Of a DNA stretch of 30,241 bases, positions 24,299 to 30,241 are shown piece after piece. The notes beneath the pieces are model-generated. The model saw only the letters and a list, made by a program, of their open reading frames with translations, was not told the origin of the DNA and ran no database searches. The position numbers were made by a program, and so were the translations under genes. The stretch's first letter is position 1, and every line of letters begins with the position of its first letter. The DNA lies in contig JANYDM010000144.1 of NCBI GenBank assembly GCA_025363575.1, forward strand, positions 1-30,241. Direction: 5' to 3'. The DNA comes from Betaproteobacteria bacterium. Its GTDB lineage: Bacteria > Pseudomonadota > Gammaproteobacteria > Burkholderiales > SG8-41.

Positions 24299-25584
24299 CG
24301 CCGTTGAGCCGTGGCGAGCGCCTGGTCGATGTCCCAGATGATGTCATCGATAGTCTCGAGGCCGACCGACAGCCTGATCATGTCGGGCGTGACGCCGGCC
24401 TTGATTTGTTCTTCCTCCGACAGCTGCCGGTGCGTCGTCGATGCGGGATGTATCACCAGCGTCTTGGCGTCGCCGACGTTGGCGAGATGGCTCATGAACT
24501 GCGCCGCCTCGATAAATTTCTCGCCGGCAGCGGCGCCGCCCTTGATGCCGAACGTCATCACGGCGCTGGCGCCCTTGGGCAGATATTTCTGCGCCAGTGC
24601 ATAGTACTTGCTGCTTTTCAGCCCCGGATAATTGACCCACGACACTTGCGGATGCTGTTCGAGATGTTCCGCCACGGCAAGCGCGTTCGCGCAATGCCGG
24701 TCCATGCGCACGTGCAGCGTTTCCAGGCCCTGCAGCAGCATGAATGCATTGAACGGTGACAGTGCGGCGCCGAGCGTGCGCAGCGTTTCCATGCGCGCTT
24801 TCATCGTGTAGCCGAAGTCGCCGAACGTTTCGTAGAAGCGCACGCCGTGATAGCCGCGCGACGGCTCGGTCATATCGGGGAAATTGCCGTTGTCCCACGG
24901 AAACGTGCCGGACTCGACGATGACCCCGCCCATGGTCGTGCCGTGTCCACCGATGTACTTGGTTGCCGAGTGCACGACGATGTCGGCGCCGAACTCTATC
25001 GGCCGGCACAGATAGGGCGACGCGAACGTGTTGTCTATCATCAGCGGTATGCCCGCTTCGCGCGCGATCTTCGCGACCGGCTCGATGTCGAGCACGTTGA
25101 TCTGCGGGTTGCCGATGGTCTCGGCGTACAGCAGCTTGGTCTTCTTCGTAATCGCCTTGCGGAAATTTTCAGGGTCGTCGGGATTGACGAAGGTGGTGTT
25201 GATGCCGAGGTTGCGCAAATTCACTTCGAACAGCGCGTACGTGCCGCCGTACAGCGTGCTCGCCGAGACGATTTCGTCGCCCTGCTTGCACAGCGCAAGC
25301 ACCGCGGTCGTTTCCGCTGCCTGACCGGTCGCAAGAGCCAGGCCAGCGCGACCGCCCTCGAGCGCGGCAACACGCTCCTCGAAAACGGCGGTGGTCGGAT
25401 TGGAAATGCGCGTATAGACATTGCCGAATGTCTGCAGATTGAAGAGACTCGCTGCGTGATCCGCGCTGTCGAACACATACGACGTCGTCTGGTAGATCGG
25501 CACCGCGCGCGCGCCGGTTGCCGCATCGGGCACCTGGCCGGCATGCAGGCACAGCGTTTCAATTCCAAATTTTCTGTCAGGCAT
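24295..25584 (-). CDS. metY: O-acetylhomoserine aminocarboxypropyltransferase
   Basis: A 429-residue PLP enzyme of the Cys/Met metabolism family. The PLP lysine is Lys209 in VVHSATKYIGGHG, with YTRISNPTT near residue 58 and the ATGQAAETTAVLAL phosphate-binding block near 85. It makes homocysteine from O-acetylhomoserine and sulfide, a direct sulfhydrylation step to methionine. Length and motifs match the MetY group rather than the shorter cystathionine lyases. It lies 18 bases after the small membrane protein gene. Confidence 0.92.
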   Translation of the reverse strand: MPDRKFGIETLCLHAGQVPDAATGARAVPIYQTTSYVFDSADHAASLFNLQTFGNVYTRISNPTTAVFEERVAALEGGRAGLALATGQAAETTAVLALCKQGDEIVSASTLYGGTYALFEVNLRNLGINTTFVNPDDPENFRKAITKKTKLLYAETIGNPQINVLDIEPVAKIAREAGIPLMIDNTFASPYLCRPIEFGADIVVHSATKYIGGHGTTMGGVIVESGTFPWDNGNFPDMTEPSRGYHGVRFYETFGDFGYTMKARMETLRTLGAALSPFNAFMLLQGLETLHVRMDRHCANALAVAEHLEQHPQVSWVNYPGLKSSKYYALAQKYLPKGASAVMTFGIKGGAAAGEKFIEAAQFMSHLANVGDAKTLVIHPASTTHRQLSEEEQIKAGVTPDMIRLSVGLETIDDIIWDIDQALATAQRR

Positions 25585-25602
25585 GACTCGCGTTGCCCGC
25601 GA

Positions 25603-25929
25603 TTAAGAGCCGATAAATTTGATGAATATCAGCCACGACCACGGATTGGCCACATACAAAGCGGCCGGCACGACCGCCAGCAAACAGTTGATGCCCGCAA
25701 ACTCCTTGAAATAACCGGTGACGCACAGCGCAAGGCCGGCAATCGCGAGCCACGCGCCGGCGATAAAGCCGCCGGCCTGCAGGCCGCTGCGGCGCGTGAA
25801 CATCATGTCTGCGTGCGCCGCAACGTCGGGCACGAAAAACGCCGCGTACGTGAGCGTCGCGATGAAAATCGCCCAGCCTGCGAGACCCGCGATCAGACCC
25901 CAAGTGACAAGCTTGCCGCAAACTTTCAT
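25603..25929 (-). CDS. small integral membrane protein
   Basis: A 108-residue protein with about three hydrophobic segments: GLIAGLAGWAIFIATLTYAA, an alanine/glycine-rich one near 55-70, and the C-terminal part from ending WSWLIFIKFIGS. I recognise no family. It lies between metY and a CoA-binding protein gene with gaps of 18 and 24 bases, so it is probably part of the same transcript. Function unknown. Confidence 0.68.
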   Translation of the reverse strand: MKVCGKLVTWGLIAGLAGWAIFIATLTYAAFFVPDVAAHADMMFTRRSGLQAGGFIAGAWLAIAGLALCVTGYFKEFAGINCLLAVVPAALYVANPWSWLIFIKFIGS

Positions 25930-25953
25930 GCCGTCTCCCCTGCCGCCAACCGG

Positions 25954-26418
25954 TTATTGCGCCTGCGCGCGCCGGGCGGAAATGACGCCCGTATTGACGC
26001 CGACCCAGCCGAGCCCGCCGAAAAATCGCGCGTGCTCGATCTTCACGCAGCGGTTCATCACGACGTCGAGTCCCGCTGCGCGCGCTTTCTGCGCCGCTGC
26101 TTCGTTGATCACGCCGATCTGCATCCACAGCGCTTTGGCGCCGATCGCGATCGCATCCTCAGCCAGCGGCATGATCTCTTCGCTTTTGCGGAAGCAATCG
26201 ACGATGTCGACCTTCTCTGGAATATTGCGCAGCGACGGATAACATTTCTGACCGAGCACTTCTTTACAGGACGGGTTGACGGGGATCACGCGGTAGCCGT
26301 GATCGAGCATGTACTTCGCCGCGAAAAAGCTCGGCCGGTACCAGTTTGCCGACAAGCCGACGATGGCGATGACACGGTTGTCTCTGAGAATGCGGCGCAG
26401 CGTCGCGATGTCGTCCAT
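25954..26418 (-). CDS. YccU-like CoA-binding protein
   Basis: A 154-residue single Rossmann-type CoA-binding domain. Typical blocks are VIAIVGLSANWYRPSFFAAK, YRVIPVNPSCKEVLG and KALWMQIGVINEAAAQKARAAG. It resembles the N-terminal domain of succinyl-CoA synthetase alpha subunits but stands alone, as in YccU. Its exact role is unknown. It lies 18 bases after the Bug receptor gene. Confidence 0.87.
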   Translation of the reverse strand: MDDIATLRRILRDNRVIAIVGLSANWYRPSFFAAKYMLDHGYRVIPVNPSCKEVLGQKCYPSLRNIPEKVDIVDCFRKSEEIMPLAEDAIAIGAKALWMQIGVINEAAAQKARAAGLDVVMNRCVKIEHARFFGGLGWVGVNTGVISARRAQAQ

Positions 26419-26436
26419 AGGCGAAGAAGTATAGCG

Positions 26437-27402
26437 CTACTCGGGCTTCGCACCCGACGCTTTGATGACTTTCGCCCATTTTTCGATGTCAGTGCGCAGT
26501 ATTTTCCCGAACGCCTCCGGCGTCGTCGGCACCGGCTCCAGGCCCTGGTTACCGAACTGCTCTTTGAGCGCGGGAGAATGCAATATCGCTACCGTTACGT
26601 CGTGTAGCTTCGCGAGTATCGGTTTCGGCGTGCCGCCGGTGACGAGCATTCCGTACCAGCCGCTGCTCTCGTAGCCCGGCACGCCGGATTCAATTACCGT
26701 CGGCGTGTCGGGAAACATGTAGAAGCGTTTGGCTGTCGTCACTGCCAGCAAGCGCAGCTTGCCTGCTTTCACATGCGGCAGCGCGGTCGACACATTGGAC
26801 ATCAGCATCTGCACCTGGCCACCGAGCAGATCGGTCATCGCCGGCCCTAGCCCCTTGTAAGGAATATGCAGCATGTCGAGCTTTGCCTTCTGCAGAAACA
26901 GCACGGTAACGAGATGGCTTGTGCTGCCTATCCCGCCGGACCCGTAACTGATCTGGCCCGGCTGCGCGCGTGCGAGCGCGATGAGCTCGGTCATTGACTT
27001 CGCCGCCACAGAAGGATGGACGACGACGATGTTGGGTTGCTCGCCGACCATGGTCACGGGCGCTAAATCCTTCAGCGTGTCGTACGGCAGTTTCGGATAA
27101 AGCACGGCGTTCACCGCGAGCCCCATGCTTGCAATCAACAACGTGTGACCGTCGGGTGGCGCTTTCGCGACGATGTCGGCGCCTATGGTGCCGCCCGCTC
27201 CGCCGCGATTGTCGACCACCACTGGATGACCGAGCGCTTCACTCAATCTGACCGCGACGATGCGCGCTACCACGTCGTTGGCGCCGCCCGGAGCGAAGGG
27301 CACCATCAGGCGTATGGGTTTGGTCGGGTATTGCTGAGCGCCCGCGACCCCGGAAATAAACAGTCCGGCGACGGCGGCCAATGCGATCGCTATTCGTTTC
27401 AT
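26437..27402 (-). CDS. Bug-family tripartite tricarboxylate receptor
   Basis: A 321-residue TctC/Bug periplasmic receptor with signal peptide (MKRIAIALAAVAGLFISGVA, cleavage near AQQ) and family blocks YPTKPIRLMVPFAPGGANDVVARIVA, VVDNRGGAGGTIGADIVAKAPPDGHTLL and PYKGLGPAMTDLLGGQVQ. I chose the ATG at 27402; a GTG four codons earlier is also possible and neither has a strong ribosome site. It sits 13 bases after the UGSC-family gene, hinting that the bound solute may be linked to that pathway. Confidence 0.88.
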   Translation of the reverse strand: MKRIAIALAAVAGLFISGVAGAQQYPTKPIRLMVPFAPGGANDVVARIVAVRLSEALGHPVVVDNRGGAGGTIGADIVAKAPPDGHTLLIASMGLAVNAVLYPKLPYDTLKDLAPVTMVGEQPNIVVVHPSVAAKSMTELIALARAQPGQISYGSGGIGSTSHLVTVLFLQKAKLDMLHIPYKGLGPAMTDLLGGQVQMLMSNVSTALPHVKAGKLRLLAVTTAKRFYMFPDTPTVIESGVPGYESSGWYGMLVTGGTPKPILAKLHDVTVAILHSPALKEQFGNQGLEPVPTTPEAFGKILRTDIEKWAKVIKASGAKPE

Positions 27403-27415
27403 CCTGCGAGGCACT

Positions 27416-27946
27416 TCAATCGGTGAGCTGCTTGACGAACTGCTCGACGAATCCGCGCGTGACCTTGCTCATTTGCTCGGCGGTTAGGTTGCTGATCGGA
27501 TGCGGCAACTCGATGAACGGGTGGCCGTCCATGCCTTTGGCGCGGAACGAATGGATGGCCGCATTCTTGAATGTCGAGGTCAGGAATACGGTCGCCGGGA
27601 TGCCGCGTTTTTCGAACTCCACTGCGTCGTGCACACTGCACAACGTGCATGACCCTCACCCGCCGACGGCCGCAGCCGCCACCTGCACTCTCTTCGCCAT
27701 CGCATCGAGCTGCGCGGGCGTGGCCGGTTTCGAAAACGCTTCCTTTTTCTCGATGATGACTTCCTTCACGCCATAGCGCGTCTTAAGCTCGTGCGCGATG
27801 GTTTCGAGGATGACATCGGCCTGCTCTTTGGTGTTGTCGATGAGCCCCACCACCTTGCCGACGAGATCGATCGGCCGCGGCGCCAGCGGAATCTTTGTCT
27901 TGTTGCCGCCGGCCGTGGGGTCGACGAACCAGAGTTCTTGTGACAT
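27416..27946 (-). CDS. UGSC-family selenoprotein (in-frame TGA)
   Basis: Two open frames on the minus strand lie in the same phase and are separated only by TGA at 27656-27658. Read through, they give one 176-residue protein with the junction AAAAVGG-U-GSCTLCSVHDAVEFEKRGIP. This is the diagnostic motif of the UGSC family, whose members carry Sec or Cys at this very place. The start at 27946 has AAGGAA upstream. Before the motif lie a LVGKVVGLIDNTKEQAD strand-turn and a VKEVIIEKKEA stretch; after it, PATVFLTSTF. A SECIS-like hairpin follows the TGA. Redox chemistry at the Sec is likely, the substrate unknown. An inactivating point mutation of a CGSC form is the main alternative. Confidence 0.85.
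27626..27644 (-). promoter_or_regulatory. candidate bacterial SECIS hairpin
   Basis: Within the mRNA, GUUGUGC and GCACGAC pair over seven positions (one U-G) around the five-base loop AGUGU. The loop starts 18 bases after the UGA, and G is its second base. Known bacterial SECIS elements have a loop 16-37 bases from the UGA with a G among the first two loop bases, so the fit is good. A further CAC/GUG pairing past a bulge could lengthen the stem. Confidence 0.65.
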
Positions 27947-27966
27947 TTCAGTTCCTTTCATGTCTC

Positions 27967-28035
27967 GTGATGAGTGATGAGTGATGGGTGAGGTGTTAAA
28001 GGCGAAGCGATTTTATCCATTACCCATTGCTCATC
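27967..28035. repeat. 7-mer tandem repeat with inverted partner
   Basis: Three copies of GTGATGA/G lie at 27967-27987. Part of this, GATGAGTGATGGGTGA (27976-27991), pairs with CATTACCCATTGCTCATC (28018-28035) at about 14 of 16 positions, giving a hairpin with a 26-base loop. It fills the gap between the UGSC-family gene and its upstream partner. It looks like a dispersed intergenic element rather than a terminator, as there is no T-run. Confidence 0.55.
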
Positions 28036-28047
28036 GCCCTTTACTGT

Positions 28048-29067
28048 TCATTCCACCGAATACTTCCCATGCACCGCCTTGCTCGTTTCATTCCACCCAT
28101 GACACACCGCCGTGATCGGACCGAATCCGCCCGCGACAATCAGATGCAGGCCCGCCGGGTCTTTCACCGCTTTGATCATTGCATTGTCGTCATTGGGATC
28201 GATGCCCATATACTCCGCACGCTCGGGGCGCCAGTTGCCGCCGCGTTTCAGATTGCTCTGCGGACGCACCGCCAGCTCGCACAGCCGCGCATGCACTTGC
28301 GCGCGCGTCATGCCGGCATCGGCGCAAAGCTTCGCGTGCTGCGGGCTCATCGCGACGACTTCATTCGACTTGAACCACATGTTCCACGATCCGGTCGATG
28401 TCATCGAATCCGCAATACCGGTTAGCAGGCGCTCGGGTTCCGTGCTGACGTCGTCGAAGTGCAGGCGCGGGCATTCGACCATCGCGATGGTGATCACGTT
28501 GTCTTCCGGCTTGTAGCCGCGCGACACCGCGAGCGTTTCCCACGGCGTACGCTCCATGTTCTCGGTGATGCAAGCCGTGTAACGCATCGGCGAGCTGAAT
28601 ATCGTCGCCGAAGCCAGACCTGAAATCCCGCCGCCAAGATTCAGCAGCATCAAACGGATCGCGCGGCCGATGGACACGTTCGCGCGAAAGCCGGGGCCGA
28701 AGCAGCCGTTGCCGCCGTGCAGGCCGATCTTCTGCGCGTACGGCCCGTTGACGATCATCATGGGCGCGACGCCGTGCATCGTGCACTGCACGCCCCCCAT
28801 GTTCAGCTCTTCGCGAATGATCTGCTCGAGGCCGCCGAGCACTACCGGCAGATATTCCGGCTTGCAGCCCGCCATCAGCGCGTGGATCGCCACCGTGCGC
28901 ACGGTTGCCGGCTCGAGCGCCGGCGGAACGCGCCCGACCAGCTCATCAGGATTGCGCTTCGTGCCGGTCAGCATCCACTGGATGCGCTCTTCGGTCGGCG
29001 TGACCATCGGAAAGCCGTCCGACCATTCTTTGTCGAAAAAAAACTCGAACTCGTCGATCTTGCCCAT
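28048..29067 (-). CDS. conserved protein upstream of the UGSC gene
   Basis: A 339-residue soluble protein, MGKIDEFEFFFDKEWSDGFP at its start, with blocks GVQCTMHGVAPMMIVNGP, GLHGGNGCFGPGFRANVSIGRAIRLMLLNLGG and IVAGGFGPITAVCHG. I do not recognise a named enzyme family. Several conserved-looking glycine and cysteine positions suggest an enzyme. A GGAGGAG ribosome site supports the ATG at 29067; the open frame continues upstream to 29286 but runs through the REP-like hairpin and is not coding. It is the first gene of the run that includes the UGSC protein and probably acts with it. Confidence 0.78.
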   Translation of the reverse strand: MGKIDEFEFFFDKEWSDGFPMVTPTEERIQWMLTGTKRNPDELVGRVPPALEPATVRTVAIHALMAGCKPEYLPVVLGGLEQIIREELNMGGVQCTMHGVAPMMIVNGPYAQKIGLHGGNGCFGPGFRANVSIGRAIRLMLLNLGGGISGLASATIFSSPMRYTACITENMERTPWETLAVSRGYKPEDNVITIAMVECPRLHFDDVSTEPERLLTGIADSMTSTGSWNMWFKSNEVVAMSPQHAKLCADAGMTRAQVHARLCELAVRPQSNLKRGGNWRPERAEYMGIDPNDDNAMIKAVKDPAGLHLIVAGGFGPITAVCHGWNETSKAVHGKYSVE

Positions 29068-29110
29068 TAGATTGCTCCTCCAGGATTCGTCCCCGCGCCA
29101 ACACGTGAGC

Positions 29111-29150
29111 CCCCTCGCCCCGCTTTCGGGGAAAGGGCCGGGGTGAGGGG
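29111..29150. repeat. REP-like intergenic hairpin
   Basis: CCCCTCGCCCCG (29111-29122) pairs with CGGGGTGAGGGG (29139-29150) over twelve positions with one G-T. An alternative inner hairpin CCCCG-CTTT-CGGGG lies inside. This form resembles dispersed CCCTCACCCC...GGGGCGAGGGG elements of proteobacterial intergenic regions. It lies 44 bases upstream of the start of the 28048-29067 gene. Confidence 0.6.
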
Positions 29151-29676
29151 CAAGCAAGCAGATTTTTCGCTTGTGCGGAAGCGGTGATGACTGAGTACAG
29201 AGCCGGAATTTTACTTGGATTGGAGATAGCGGTATTCGCGCGCGGCAGCGCTGCTTGACAGCGCAGACGTAGACCCGATTTGACACGGTTGCCCTACCCC
29301 AGCCACGACCGACCTCGTGCTGACTATTTTTTAAGCAATTCCCGTCTTTGGTGCAAAAAAGAATGTTTCAGTGCACAAAAACGACTGTCCGGAAATCCCT
29401 TACAGCTCCTCGTACCGGACTTCATCGGCCGGAGCCAAGCACATGATTTTAGAATCAATCGATTTCGTCGATGACACGGGCATAGGCGGCGTCAGCTGAA
29501 AAATTTGCAATCCTGATTAATCCAGTATCAAAATGTCGCCGGCATGTGATGTATGCACTTGACATGCACCTTAAGCAGTATTCACGGCGCGCCACGCAGC
29601 AACGAGAATCAAGCACAGTTTCGATAGGACGCGCATTCATTAGCGTGCCCGCCGGGCTGTATCAGGGAGAATTGCA
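29151..29676. other. intergenic region without a recognised gene
   Basis: No convincing gene is seen. The region is lower in GC than its surroundings, with an A-rich patch near 29352-29390. It has perfect TTGACA hexamers at 29255-29260 and 29559-29564, but neither has a matching -10 at normal distance. Divergent promoters for the genes at 29067 (minus) and 29677 (plus) must lie here, but I cannot fix them. Confidence 0.5.
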
Positions 29677-30241
29677 ATGCCGCTGGTCAGGCACAAGATC
29701 AAGCGTTACGGCTGGGTGGCCGACACTCCCGATCAGCGCGACCACCTGTACGCGGCCCCGCTCGCGCACCTGAAAAATCTGCCGCCGAAAGTCGACCTGC
29801 GCGCGCAGTGCCCGAAAACAATCTACGACCAGGGCCAGCTCGGTAGCTGCACCGGCAACGCCATCGCCTGCGCCATCCAGTTCGACCGCCTGAAGCAGAA
29901 GCGCAAACCCGATTTCGTCCCTTCGCGCCTTTTCATCTATTACAACGAGCGCGACATGGAAGGCACCGTCGCCTCCGATAGCGGTGCGCAGATCCGCGAC
30001 GGCATCAAAACGGTCGCCAAGCTTGGCGCGTGCCCCGAACCCGCATGGCCTTACGACATTTCGAAATTCTCGATCAAGCCGGCCGCGAGCTGCTTCAAGC
30101 AGGCCATCAAGTACAAGGCCGTGCTCTATCAACGCGTAATTCAAACCCTGAACCAGATGAAAGGCTGCCTGGCGTCGGGCTTTCCGTTCGTGTTCGGCTT
30201 CTCCGTCTACGAAAGCTTCGAAAGCCCGCAAGTCGCCAAGA
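29677..30241 (+). CDS. papain-like (C1) cysteine peptidase, 3' end cut off
   Basis: The first 188 residues of a protein that runs off the window. The segment YDQGQLGSCTGNAIACA holds the oxyanion Gln and catalytic Cys58 typical of bacterial papain-like C1 peptidases. SRLFIYYNERDMEG and the SDSGAQIRDGIKTVAKLGACPEPAWPY stretch follow in the usual order. The catalytic His and Asn should lie beyond the edge. There is no signal peptide. An AGGGAGA ribosome site precedes the ATG. Relatives are found in many soil bacteria and phages; the target is unknown. Confidence 0.85.
   Translation, partial: MPLVRHKIKRYGWVADTPDQRDHLYAAPLAHLKNLPPKVDLRAQCPKTIYDQGQLGSCTGNAIACAIQFDRLKQKRKPDFVPSRLFIYYNERDMEGTVASDSGAQIRDGIKTVAKLGACPEPAWPYDISKFSIKPAASCFKQAIKYKAVLYQRVIQTLNQMKGCLASGFPFVFGFSVYESFESPQVAK

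Noticed and set aside
24847..26607. A 586-codon plus-strand frame opposite metY, the small membrane protein and the CoA-binding gene
   Set aside because: It is a shadow frame; all three genes on the other strand have family support or good spacing.
27416..27946. The split UGSC gene as a plain pseudogene
   Set aside because: The only interruption is TGA at the family's known Sec position, both halves are otherwise intact, and a SECIS-like hairpin follows. It remains the main alternative if Sec machinery is absent.
29559..29587. A perfect TTGACA read as the promoter of the peptidase gene
   Set aside because: The nearest TATTCA-like -10 is only 14 bases away and nothing better lies at 16-18 bases.
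1..30241. tRNA or rRNA genes, CRISPR arrays, insertion sequences
   Set aside because: I looked for cloverleaf-like arms, regularly spaced direct repeats and transposase motifs and found none.

Overview
The window is GC-rich, densely packed bacterial DNA with many overlapping start and stop codons. The gene families point to a betaproteobacterium, probably of the Burkholderiales or a near relative. Pointers are two Bug-type (TctC) periplasmic receptors, a DUF1840 protein, a cbpA/cbpM pair, an OxyR next to a rubrerythrin, and a xanthomonadin/aryl-polyene-type pigment locus. I see no rRNA, tRNA, CRISPR array, transposase or integrase.

Layout. (1) 25-1130: small stress- or envelope-type genes (lipoprotein, DUF3309, DUF3096, DUF1840). 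(2) 1246-1587: a doubtful secreted small protein. (3) 1823-10950, plus strand: one tightly coupled operon for an aryl polyene. It holds an ACP, a membrane protein, an acyl-ACP ligase, a FabZ-like dehydratase, an HX4E acyltransferase, an MMPL exporter, an alpha/beta hydrolase, a ketosynthase, a chain-length-factor-like KS and a second dehydratase. (4) 10969-14200, minus strand: the matching accessory operon with a flavin halogenase-like enzyme, an XanB2/Hyg5-like chorismatase (hydroxybenzoate starter) and a family 2 glycosyltransferase. A near-identical palindrome lies upstream of both operons (1655-1672 and 14244-14263), suggesting one shared regulator. (5) 14313-15583: cbpM and cbpA. (6) 15675-18054: a lipoprotein amidohydrolase and a beta-hydroxyacid dehydrogenase. 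(7) 18149-22174, plus strand: a Bug receptor, then a peroxide-defence block of oxyR, rubrerythrin, a 56-residue rubredoxin and a rubredoxin reductase. A consensus OxyR site precedes rubrerythrin. (8) 22224-29067, minus strand: a long co-directional run with an unknown protein, an MFS transporter, metY, a small membrane protein, a CoA-binding protein, a Bug receptor, a UGSC-family protein with an in-frame TGA, and a conserved partner. (9) 29068-29676: intergenic DNA with a REP-like hairpin. (10) 29677 to the edge: the start of a papain-like protease.

How they work together. In regions 3-4 the chorismatase makes a hydroxybenzoate starter, the ligase loads it on the ACP, the KS/CLF pair and two dehydratases build the polyene, and the acyltransferase and exporter place it in the outer envelope. 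The halogenase may decorate the aryl head. No ketoreductase, second ACP, phosphopantetheinyl transferase or LolA-like carrier is present here, so these must come from elsewhere. In region 7, electrons would run NADH to rubredoxin reductase to rubredoxin to rubrerythrin to peroxide, under OxyR control.

The most striking item is at 27416-27946. A single gene is interrupted by TGA at exactly the UGSC motif of a known selenoprotein family, and an mRNA hairpin right after it fits the usual bacterial SECIS geometry. I read it as a selenoprotein that ordinary gene calling would split in two.
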